Shown here: one piece after another, positions 48,741-58,160 of the stretch
Numbering within the stretch: position 1 is the stretch's first letter
How the letters are laid out: every line of letters begins with the position of its first letter
NCBI GenBank assembly: GCA_961205875.1
Contig: OY540822.1
Span: 12,464,501 to 12,528,500, forward strand
From: Sialis fuliginosa
Taxonomy: Eukaryota > Arthropoda > Insecta > Megaloptera > Sialidae
DNA length: 64,000 nt
Reading direction: 5' to 3'
Made by a program: the position numbers and the translations under genes
Notes under the pieces: model-generated
Databases searched by the model: none
What the model saw: the letters and a program-made list of their open reading frames with translations, nothing else
Told to the model about the DNA's origin: nothing

Positions 48741-51700
48741 ATGAATCAAGGTGACGAAGTTATAATAAATCTAGATGATGATGATGATGATGATGATGAA
48801 GTCGACGATAGTAACGAAAAATGGTTTTATGACTTTTGTATAAGATACACTATGTCAAGTACTATACAAAGCAAATGTGACCTAAAAGCGTTCATGATCG
48901 AACTAAACGAGTAAATATAAACAATTCAACATAATAAATGTAGTAATTAATATCCATTTAATTAATTTCAGGCATTTACAACTAATTAGTGAAAACATTT
49001 CAACACCAAAAAGTTACTTAATGAAAATATCCGACTGGTTATGTGATATGCTTTTCAAATTCCACCAACAATACCAGGCATTGCAAAAAACAGAAACTGT
49101 CGGAACCACGCATTACTTTCTACTTATGACGCAATTGATAGCCAATTTCTTTTCACTGAGAATAAAACTAAGGCGAGAATATAATCTTACATTTAATGAG
49201 ATATTAAAGCATTACATTATGTTACTAAAAATTATTTTAAAAGAGAACCCTATACTAATTATTGATACGCTTATACAAACCATAGGTCTTAATAAAGATT
49301 GTCAGAGAATTTTTGATCCTTTATTTAGGTAAGTACCGAATTTCCAATATTCAATTCTGTTATAAAATGATAACATATCAATTTTATTTTTAGATTGGTA
49401 TTAAAAGATGCTAGTATATACCAAAATAGTACTCCAGAAAAATACTGTAGATTGATATTAGCACACAGAATGTGGAAATATGTTTATTGTAGAATAAATG
49501 AAAAGAAATTTATAACAAAACTAGCCGCGCGGAAATTAAGAGTGCCGCTTAATTTCCGAGAACACCGACTTTGTAAAATTTTATGTGATGTTCCGCCTGA
49601 GAAAGATGTTACTAGCTTTTTGATGACGAACGGATACAATACAGTGACCGTCGTGAAGGTAAATCAAAATCAATTTTTATAGTTGCGCCAAATATTGAAA
49701 CAGCAAGTTTGAGTTTGGCACATCTCTACAAATTCAATTGTAATAATAAATTACATTTTTTAGGAGTTTTTTAAATACTTGAAAGAGAATGGAAGTGAAT
49801 GCAGCACGGTCACTGTAAGTTTTTAATTTATTTTTTATTTTGGAATATGCTATTGGCTGTTAGAATGCATTTTGAGCACATTTACTTGAATTTTATTTTT
49901 GTTTTCTAGGAATTCATTTATAGCATTACTAATGTATTGTCGACATCAAATATTTAAAAAGAAATCTTGTATTTGTATTTTTTATATAATATCCAATTAT
50001 TGTATTGTATGGTTTTTTGTTTTCATAATTTCTCTTATTTCCATTCCTTTATATTATATTGTGTCTATTATTTTATATGCCATAATGTCAAATGAGTTGA
50101 AATATTTGTATTTGTTGTATTTATATGCATGTTGTTTATTTTTATTTTAATAAAAATAATAACATTTAGTAATATTTTTTATTGTTGTTTCTGTTAGAAA
50201 GACGAGGATAAAACACCTTCTATTGAAGTAATCGATCTCACAGAAGATAACGGGTTAACTGGCACACAATTATCAACGACCGACTTCTTAAGCAGTTTGA
50301 CTGAATCCAAAATGAATGATATAAAACCATCAAATTTTCAGTTACCAAAAGATTTAACAGAACCCTCAACGTCTAAACCTAATTCTGAGTTTAAAGCAAA
50401 TAGACCTGATCCAAATATGGTAAACTTCTATAAGGTACTCTCAAAGTTATATGATTCCTGCTCATCTACTGGGACAAGCTCTAGCTCTTTGAATGATGAA
50501 AAGAAGCACAAATCAGAAACGATAACATCAACTGGGACAAGCTCTAGCTCTTTGAATGATGAAAATAAGCACAAATCAGAAACGATAACATCAACTGGGA
50601 CAAGCTCTAGCTCTTTGAATGATGAAAAGAAGCACAAATCAGAAACGATAACATCAACTGGGACAAGCTCTAGCTCTTTGAATGATGAAAAGAAGCACAA
50701 ATCAGAAACGATAACATCAACAGTGTCGGAACTCCCTGAGTCTGAACTGAAATCAGGCTCTACTCCTAAAGAATCGGAAACAGATACTTTTAAAACAAAC
50801 AAAAGTAATGAAGTATCTGATAATATAAAACCAAAAAAAGGTACCTCTGAAAGTCCAGTATCAGTTAATATGAGTTTGAACAAAACAACTACTTTAAATT
50901 GTGATCAAATGTCAAAAAAATTAGAAAAAAAGCCGTCGATAATTCTTAACGATATCAGTTATGAAATTAACAAAGAAAACAAAAACGATATTCCGAGCAC
51001 GCAGGTGAACAAAGCTACAATAGAAATAACTGTTATCAATGAGAATAAGACAAATAACGTTATCTGCTGCAACCCAGCATCAGAAACTACGTTTGATAAA
51101 TTGATGCTCAAACGTCAGAATTGTGAATCTATAAATGAATTAATTAGTTCACAATCGAAACAACAAAAACTAAACGAAGAGGCGTGCAGTGAAGTGGAAG
51201 AAACTATCGAAGTGACTATCGCAGAAAGCACTACGACGTCAACTGATGACAAACAACCTAAATCAATACTGAGGAGAGAATCTGTCAATGGAGTATCTTC
51301 ATCGACAAGTAAGTTTAGTAATAAACTCTTGAATTAATAACAGCGTTAAATCCTTGATGTTCCTTGTCTTCAAACTGTTTAGTTTCTGTAAGCGAATGTT
51401 TTATTTTAGTAACCAATACTGGTCGGTTTGGAGAAGTTGCATCGTGTATTGATATAATATAACAGACAAAGCAGTTTCTAAATATTATTACGGGTGAAAT
51501 ATATGGAGTTTTATTGCTTTTGCTTACATTAGTGAAATAAATTAAAACATGTCTTGTAACTTGTAACTAATATTTACAAAGAATATTTTGTTATTTTAGA
51601 TGATCCGTGCAGCACACAATCAAACCATAAAAGAGTTTCATTTAGCTTGTCTGGTGTACAAACAAGCTGCAATGGTAAGTATTCTCTTTTGCTGAAATTT

Positions 51701-53278
51701 ATAAACATGTAGGAATATTAGTGATGAAAGATTTGTCTTCAGTGTCATCGATAAGAAACCACAGTAATCATTCGGACCAACCGAGTACCTCATACAGAAA
51801 CGGTCTTCTTTCAAGCAGGTCTCATCACCACTCTTATTACAGTTCACAGTCGCCGAACCAAAGGAGTGAATCTTCAATTATAGTTTTAAATAAGTATGAT
51901 AAATGCAGTCCTAGCTCGTGTCTCCCGACTGAAATAACAATCGATAAACCGCGTCGGGTAGATCGTTCAATGATCTCACATGTACTCGCTTCAAGCGAAA
52001 ATTTTTCTAAAGTGATTGGTAAGTGTTCACAAATATCTGATACACGTTTAGGGAGGGGACGACATCGGGCAGGATCAAAACAATCTGCAAAAGCATTGAC
52101 AGATAAACTTCCGTCGAAACCCTCGAGTACTTGTAATGGGCAACCTCCTGCTGCGTTTGATGTAGATTCCGTATTATCCAAGAGTTCGCAGGACGAAACT
52201 GAGCTTGATAAGAAAATATTACCTCTAAAAAAGAGAAAATTAACATCAGATGAACTAGAGAAGTATGAAAAATGGAAACAGCAAGATAATAATATCTCAT
52301 ACCCTCCAATACAAATGATTAGCATCGCAGAGCTAGAAGACATGAAACGATGTTACTCTGCACGTCAGTTCAAAACTCCAGGCGAGCTTAAAGCTGTTCC
52401 GCCGTTACCGGCTGACTATAATCTGCCTATCAGCGAAGTTACCGCGTTCGTTTCCAACACCATGGTGCCTATTAATGTTAATGTAAATAATCACACATTC
52501 AACAGTACCAATGTAAATTATCACGCCAATGGGCTCGTACCAATCGTTGACTTTAATTACGATGCTCCAATGGTAGTGTCAATAAATGAAGCTGATTCGA
52601 CTGAAAACGTCATATCACCGATTACAGACTACATCAAGCTAACCACAATTCAGCCTTTGTGTAAGAAATAGTTAACAATTACAATTTGTTATTGCGAATA
52701 TAGAAACATGAATTATTATTTTTAATTTACGGTTTATGTACATATAAAGAATTAATTTTTAAATATTTAATTACTTTAAACGTCAAAAAGTAGATTTATT
52801 AATTTATTTATTACTCAAGAAATATGGCTATTTTAAGAAGAAAGAAAACATCAAGAAAGAACAGAAGATCATGAAGAAAATATTTGATATTTTTTTATTT
52901 ACATTTCTATTGCAATTTATTATTTAAACTGGTATACTATTAATTATATAATTTTTTATCAATATCAGTTAAAGTAAATTAACTCAATTAGAGTAAATAT
53001 CTTTTCATAAACTCTACTGAAGACTTGAAGAACTGAACATTAATTTTTTTACATTTATTACAAAACTTTTATTTTTTAATATATAGATGTCAGGATTCCT
53101 GTCCCAAGTGATGATTCTACAGCAACTACAAAACCGAAAAAGCACAACCCACACTCAAGAGTTTCGAATTTACGAAGTAATCCGGAATTCATAGACTATT
53201 TTAGACACTGCACTGTACGTGTGGTGAGAATTACTCAAGATTTCATCGATAACTATGCCAGTGAGTATCATAAAATAA
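48741..53278 (+). CDS. Large Ser-rich protein with SUMO-interaction-like motifs; possibly DAXX-like
   Basis: Exons join in one frame with GT..AG introns: 48741-48910, 48972-49328, 49394-49658, 49764-49814, 50198-51308, 51600-51674, 51713-52660, 53087-53260, giving about 1050 residues. The end is ambiguous: reading on past 53260 reaches a stop at 53278, and splicing instead to an exon at about 53333 or 56217 adds only a few residues. Residues about 7-20 (EVIINLDDDD...) and a segment early in exon 5 (IEVIDLTEDNG) look like SUMO-interaction motifs. Exons 1-3 are helical and conserved-looking; NISTPKSYLMKISDWLCDML resembles the DAXX helical-bundle region, and human DAXX also starts with a hydrophobic/acidic SUMO motif, but the DAXX histone-binding signature is not seen. 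The rest is low-complexity Ser/Thr/Lys with a basic KKRKL stretch, suggesting a nuclear protein. Exon 5 carries the 63-nt repeats. A nuclear role is inference; the family is uncertain. Confidence 0.72.
50465..50716 (+). repeat. Four 63-nt in-frame tandem repeats in a coding exon
   Basis: Each unit encodes 21 residues: STGTSSSSLNDEKKHK then SETIT. The four copies are nearly identical at the DNA level (one visible difference is aat for aag in the second), so the expansion or homogenisation is recent. The length is a multiple of three, so the frame is kept. The antisense frame across it (50428-50883) is a by-product. Confidence 0.92.
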
Positions 53279-53364
53279 TTTAGCTAGCAGGCAAAATGAA
53301 ACAAATATTGATATAATTAATATTTATTTTCAGGGATATAATCAGACCACAAGAAAAAAATGTG

Positions 53365-53558
53365 TGGTTATTACGGAGAATATGGGTGTCACAACTGTCA
53401 AAAACACATTTATTTAGAATAGAGTTGTATGTAATAATTGTGAAATAAAAATTCCTACATGTTAGAATAGAGTAGAATGTGCTGTATCTGTTGTAACACA
53501 TCAATACGTGTTTTTTTATAGTAGTGACGTTGGGACACCCATATTCTCCGTATTAACC
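53365..53558. mobile_element. Small MITE at the 3' end of the 48741 gene
   Basis: Inverted termini: left 'ggttattacggagaatatgg' and right 'ccatattctccgtattaacc', with the match continuing through 'gtgtcacaactgtc' against 'gacgttgggacac'. About 190 bp, AT-rich inside, non-coding. It lies some 30 bases inside or after a possible terminal exon of the upstream gene. Confidence 0.75.
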
Positions 53559-53781
53559 AAACTTTTAAATAAAATATCGAGTTTATGTAAAAAAAAAGGA
53601 TGAAAATGGAAGCAATGTATTTGAATCAGTTTAGCAGTATTGTTAAATTGATTTTTATTATATCAAATCTGAGGAAAATAACTAATTGTACTGTATTTTT
53701 TGTAAAAGAATTAACGAGTTTACTTTTACATTTTCAACTGGTTTGAATACTTTGCTTCCATATATAAATATATATATATAT

Positions 53782-53850
53782 ATCTATATTTACACTCTAT
53801 GGTTCTTTACACTCTATGGTTCCAAAGAACCATAGAGTGTAAATATAGAT
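53782..53850. repeat. Short perfect hairpin
   Basis: 'atctatatttacactctatg' followed by gttcttt is mirrored by 'catagagtgtaaatatagat' preceded by aaagaac, with a 13-base spacer that itself repeats 'actctatggttc'. It borders a TA microsatellite. It could form a cruciform or be a remnant MITE end. Confidence 0.65.
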
Positions 53851-54548
53851 ATTTTTTATAAGAATGCAAACAAAGAGTAAAAAAAAAATTTTTCTCACGT
53901 AAATTTTTGTTAGTTTCTTTGTTAAAAAGATTAATGGGTGTTTAAAACTATGTCAAGTTTATTAGTACAAAGGGAATTTTTTTTCTCATATTGACACATT
54001 TATTATTTAATGTTGTTAACTATTTAATTTTAAGTTAATTTGATTTAAATTTTTAGTGCCCCCTATTTGATTATTTAAAATGTTTTCATTATATAAAGCA
54101 ATTATGCAGTCTAAAATATCAACTTTATTCAAATAAATTTCTTGGGTAATTTTTTGTATGTTGTTTTCAAGAAAATTTTGCTACAACAATAATTAATAAT
54201 CATAAAGTTAATATTCCTTATGTTTTATTAATTTTCTATTAACTTTAATTTAAAAAAGGTAATGCATATCTATAAATAATATTTAATTAGTTGTTTCTTA
54301 ATATTCAATTTAAATGAGTCATTTATATAATTTTATATATCTTCAAATTATAAGATACATTTTTATACGAAACATTTTTCGTAATTTAATATTATTTTAA
54401 CTTATTTTTTAATTAAGAAAGGATAGTTATTATCTCAGTTTCGATGATTTTTTTATCTTGCTTTAAATCACAGAAATAAATATTTTTTAACAAAATTAAC
54501 TATTTTTCGTTCAATACAATACTATTCGTAACTTTTACATATACATAA

Positions 54549-54624
54549 AGTCTCTTGCGCTCGCAACTACATGATAGAGGGAATTCCTAACCAAACACAA
54601 ATTAAGCAAGTGCAAGAGGCTTTA
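54549..54624. repeat. Small inverted repeat of 76 bp
   Basis: 'aagtctcttgcgct' on the left pairs with 'agtgcaagaggctt' on the right. Probably a minimal MITE; it abuts the larger element at 54629. Confidence 0.5.
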
Positions 54625-54628
54625 CATA

Positions 54629-55111
54629 CACTCACGGAAAAAATTAAAGGACCACTTTTATTTTTTGAAAAAATTGCTCATTTTCAAAGTAATACCGATA
54701 GGTCAAATATGATCCTTTTTTTACTTATAGGATATGAAAATTGAAGGAAATTTTATCATCTTTTCGAATTTAGGGGTATTTTTGTGTTATTAAACTTATT
54801 TTTGTGACCAAATCGCGGTTTAATAAAAAATAAAAAAATGGATTTTTTTTTGCAATTTTGAAAGATACCCACGAGGATGTAAAAAAATTTTTCAAAAATT
54901 TCAAGATAACCATTTTGTAGGAAATTTTTTCAGCTCTAAAACGCCTTTTCAAATACATAATACCCCTAAATTCGAAAAGATGATAAAATTTCCTTCAATT
55001 TTCATATCCTATAAGTAAAAAAAAGGATCATATTTGGCCTATCGGTATTACTTTGAAAATGAGCAATTTTTTCGAAAAATAAAAGTGGTCCTTTAATTTT
55101 TTTCGTGAGTG
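54629..55111. mobile_element. Tc1/mariner-type MITE with arms of about 150 bp
   Basis: Flanked by TA on both sides. The left end 'cactcacggaaaaaattaaa' is mirrored by 'ttaatttttttcgtgagtg'. The arms pair for about 150 bp each, through 'ttaggggtat', with a loop near 54780-54957 that holds a chance ORF. The TA target and the CACTCACGG-type end suit the Tc1/mariner superfamily. No transposase frame. Confidence 0.82.
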
Positions 55112-55361
55112 TATATGTAAAAGTTATGTTACGGTTTCAAAAATAGTCTTTTGAAGCTGAGAAATTTAGATATTATATATATAAAAAAAGAACTGATTAT
55201 TAAAGACTTTAGATTATAACTATTATAAAGGGGGTACAATTTATACTACATTAAAAATCTCATTATGGAACATTTTGTGAATAAAATTTTAAAATGTTTT
55301 ATTAAATTAAACTTTTAAAAACTAAATAAGCAATATCGGACACTTCCATGTCCAAATATAC

Positions 55362-55781
55362 CAGGGCTTCGAACCGTTATTTTTTTCGTTTCGGTTTTCG
55401 TTTCGGTTCGAGTAAAAAAATATATTTCGGTTCGGTTCCGGTTTTCGTTCCGGTTCGAGTAAAAAAATATATTTCGGTTCGGTTCCGGTTTTCGTTCCGC
55501 AAAAAATAACGGTTTTTTCGGTTTTCGGTTAAGTTCCGAGTGATTAATTTAAAAAAAAATTATTTGTATTAAAAAAATTTTTTCTGCCATAATTTGGAAT
55601 ATTTTATGGTACTTGTATGATAGTCCGAACGACAATTGAAGTGGCAAATAAGATCATGTTAACGCGCGTATTTCAACATGTACTGAACCGAAAAAAACTA
55701 TATTTTTATTTCGGTTCTGTTCCGGTTTTCGTTCCGGCAAAAAAAACGGTTTTTTCGGTTCAGTTCCGGTTCGAAGCCCTG
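55362..55781. mobile_element. Non-autonomous hAT element with intact target duplication
   Basis: Starts 'cagggcttcgaaccg', ends 'cggttcgaagccctg', and is flanked by identical 8 bp 'aaatatac' (55354-55361 and 55782-55789). The interior is built of repeats of 'ttcggttcggttccggtttt'-type sequence, with one unit tandemly duplicated at about 55400-55500. No transposase. The duplication is perfect, so the insertion is probably young. Confidence 0.9.
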
Positions 55782-55789
55782 AAATATAC

Positions 55790-56662
55790 TACTGTTGAAA
55801 CAAAGTTTGACAATATTTTCTTCTGATCTTTGATCATTAAAGTATCATGTAAATGTATTATAAAAAAATAATATAAAATTTGTTGGTTAACATGCATTTT
55901 GAAATGGGGAGCTAAACTTATATTATTGACAGTAAAAAAGTAAAAAACAATGATATTAAAAATCACCTACTGTGTGTTATTAAGTTGTTCTAAATTCTAA
56001 AATAAATTGTACAATTGATACTCAGTTCAAAGTGCTTGTAAGTTAAGAAATTTTTGTAAATTTTTATACAATTAGTTTTAGTTTGTTTTTGTTATTTTTT
56101 TTTTTTTTAATTGCCATAAGAAGTATTTTATTTAAAAACTGTAAAAAAAATCTGTACATAAAATAAATTTTTCTATTGTAAATACCACATTGTTTTATTT
56201 TCAAATTACTTTTCAGGAGAATATGGGAAAATATAAAATGAATTAGGACTGCTTAGAAACATGAATAAAAAAATGTATATAATATTTTTTAATTCATAAT
56301 TATTTATTTTTTTATAAAATTATTTAATAAAATCTTTCATTATACTTTTATCACATGGCTGTTAGAATTATTAAACGTCATCTGTGTTCTCTGAAGATTT
56401 TATTAAAACCATATATGTAATACTATAATAGTATGTATTATATATATGATTGAAACTGTTAATCGTAATGTGTAAAACTTGGTCATCCCAACGCATACTC
56501 TATCTTTTTTCATTCTCATTAAACCAAATATTCAACGCATGCTCTACCTCTTTCTTCTGTGACGAGTCGTTTTTGAATCAGATGCGTGGCTCATGCTCTA
56601 TGTTAATTCAACTGTGGTCTAAGTCTAGTCTATGCAAACACTTATGATTCAAATGGTAATAT
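55790..56662. other. AT-rich DNA with a possible distal terminal exon
   Basis: At 56217 an acceptor 'acttttcag' leads into a short open stretch ending within ten codons. This block (about 56130-56380) is duplicated at 57715-57840 and 58080-58160 next to a copy of exon 4 of the 48741 gene, which suggests that it is part of the same transcription unit, perhaps its last exon and 3' untranslated region. 56480-56600 belongs to a dispersed repeat also seen at 31285-31372. Confidence 0.35.
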
Positions 56663-56877
56663 CATAGACATAGAGAATGGACCAGGCATCTGACTCGAAC
56701 ACAGAACCGTGTCAAAAGAAAGAGATAGAAACAGGTTTGGAATAACTTGTCCTTTTTTTAAACAGGAGTGTAACTCTGTCTATGTTCCAAACTACACTGC
56801 ATCTCTCTCTCCTTTTTTGAACAGATGTTACACCATTGAGTTAATAAAGAATGCACTGTCCATTCTCTATGTCTATG
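56663..56877. mobile_element. MITE with 15-20-bp inverted termini
   Basis: The left end 'catagacatagagaatggac' is mirrored by 'gtccattctctatgtctatg' on the right. 215 bp, non-coding. A related right-hand segment ('gctttatgtctatgg') occurs near 31350-31365. Confidence 0.7.
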
Positions 56878-57584
56878 GGTAATATGTACCCAAGGTTAGT
56901 AAAATATGTACCTACAGATTTCTACAATATTCAAAAAATAATGTAGATCACTTGCATGGGCGCCGGCAGAATTTCTTTCAGGGGGGTGCATCTGGATATA
57001 TAAAATTAAATTACGAGGATAATTAAAAAATATATAATTTAAACCTGCAATGTTAATAAACATAAAAAAATTGATTATCTGACTAACAAAACCTTATTCA
57101 GCAGCTCAGAAAACCTTTAATTAGGTATTTAAGTGCAAGGATTAAAGGTTGATACAAGTCTTGAGGCTTCCGCGGTGGTCTTGATATAGATCTTGGCTTC
57201 TGGGTGTAAGCCGCGTCGGTTTGGTCGTGTTACTGTCCACTGCAATGTGTGACGAAACGTTGGCCGATAACACGACCTAAAAAAAGCTCATTTAAAAAAA
57301 CCTGGTTGATATAAATTTTTTTAAGGGGCCCGCCTTTAATTCTAGTCTGGAGACCCGTGATAGGATGTTAGGATGTTACCTGTCTTATATATTTATTATA
57401 AATGTCGCTTCACACAATAAATGTAGGGTGACTAGGTTTTCACCCGGAGTATCGGGGTTTGTATACTGTTTCTCCGAGCTCAGGATTTCGATGCAATTTC
57501 TCCAGGTTTTGTAATAATGATGACGATTAAAAAATAAAAAGGATAAAATAATATAAAAAGGGGTCTTCATTTACATGTCAGGCT
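56878..57584. other. Repeat scraps, no gene
   Basis: 56955-57000 has a hAT-like start ('gggcgccggcagaattt'). 57130-57300 is a GC-richer segment ending in 'gacgaaacgttggccgataa'; gacgaaacgtt phrases are known from Penelope-like retroelements, so a fragment of that kind is possible but unproven. 57425-57445 repeats the phrase found at 13440-13460. Confidence 0.35.
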
Positions 57585-57607
57585 AAATAATAAATTAAAT
57601 TTTTTAG

Positions 57608-57658
57608 GAGTTTTTCAAATACTTGAAAGAGAATGGAAGTGAATGCATTACAGTCACT
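57608..57658 (+). pseudogene. Duplicate of exon 4 of the 48741 gene
   Basis: The 51-nt exon at 49764-49814 is repeated here with four visible substitutions, encoding EFFKYLKENGSEC then ITVT in place of STVT. Flanking intron bases are copied too ('ttttttaggag' before, 'aagtttttaatttatttt' after), so the copy arose at the DNA level and not from mRNA. The donor is gcaagt in place of gtaagt. The surrounding copy runs from about 57585 to 58160. No other exon of the gene is present nearby, so it is most likely a non-functional relic. Confidence 0.8.
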
Positions 57659-57714
57659 GCAAGTTTTTAATTTATTTTATGATTTATGTAATCTATTTGT
57701 TTATATACATTTAT

Positions 57715-58160
57715 ATTAAAAAACTATAAAAAAAATCCACATAAAATAAATTTTTCTATTCTAAATACCACATTGTTTTATTTACAAATTATTAATTTCA
57801 GATTATGAGAAAATATTAAATGGATTAGGACTGGAATAGAAGTACGAGTTCCAAAACTCGTTCGTTCCATTTAAAAAAAAAATCGAGAAGTCAGTGGAAA
57901 GATACAAAGAAAGAATTTTTAGCACTATCATTGTAATGTCACTTTTGAGTATAACTCGCTTATTCATATTATGATTGAGCGAGTTTGAAATTGAAAGTGG
58001 ATTTTGAGTTTCAAAATCCATTGACATTTTGATTTTTTTTTTAAATGGAACGGACTAGTTTTGGAATTCACCGCCTCATACATTATATTTTTTATTTCAT
58101 AATTATTTATTTTTTTATAAAATGATTTAATAAAATCTTACATTTTTACTTATCACATAG
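57715..58160 (+). repeat. Copy of the downstream block at 56130-56380, split by a MITE
   Basis: 'acataaaataaatttttcta', 'taccacattgttttattt', an acceptor-like 'atttcag' and 'ggattaggact' repeat the 56130-56250 order. After the MITE at 57846-58070, 'cataattatttatttttt' and 'aataaaatctt' continue the match to 56290-56340. Together with the exon 4 copy this forms one segmental duplication. Confidence 0.7.
57846..58070. mobile_element. Palindromic MITE, same family as 36286-36428
   Basis: The left arm 'gagttccaaaactcgttcg' and right arm 'ggactagttttggaattc' enclose hairpin interior sequence shared with 43137-43230 (for example 'cattgtaatgtcacttttga'). It sits inside the duplicated block and so inserted after the duplication. 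Confidence 0.72.

Larger units (their letters stand above)
53261..54548. other. 3' part of the 48741 gene and AT-rich DNA
   Basis: Contains a possible alternative terminal exon at about 53333, the MITE at 53365-53558, a poly(A)-type hexamer at about 53568-53573 and the hairpin at 53782-53850. The remainder is AT-rich with no coding frame. Confidence 0.4.

Noticed and set aside
49899-50150. Hydrophobic 83-codon plus-strand frame
   Set aside because: It lies in the intron between exons 4 and 5 and is a Phe/Ile/Leu/Tyr translation of AT-rich DNA.
50428-50883. 151-codon minus-strand frame
   Set aside because: Antisense shadow of the 63-nt coding repeats in exon 5 of the plus-strand gene; its length follows from the repeat.
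51837-52343. 168-codon minus-strand frame
   Set aside because: Antisense to exon 7 of the plus-strand gene, where splice phases and composition support the plus strand.
54770-54958. 62-codon minus-strand frame
   Set aside because: Lies in the loop of an inverted-repeat element; composition is background.
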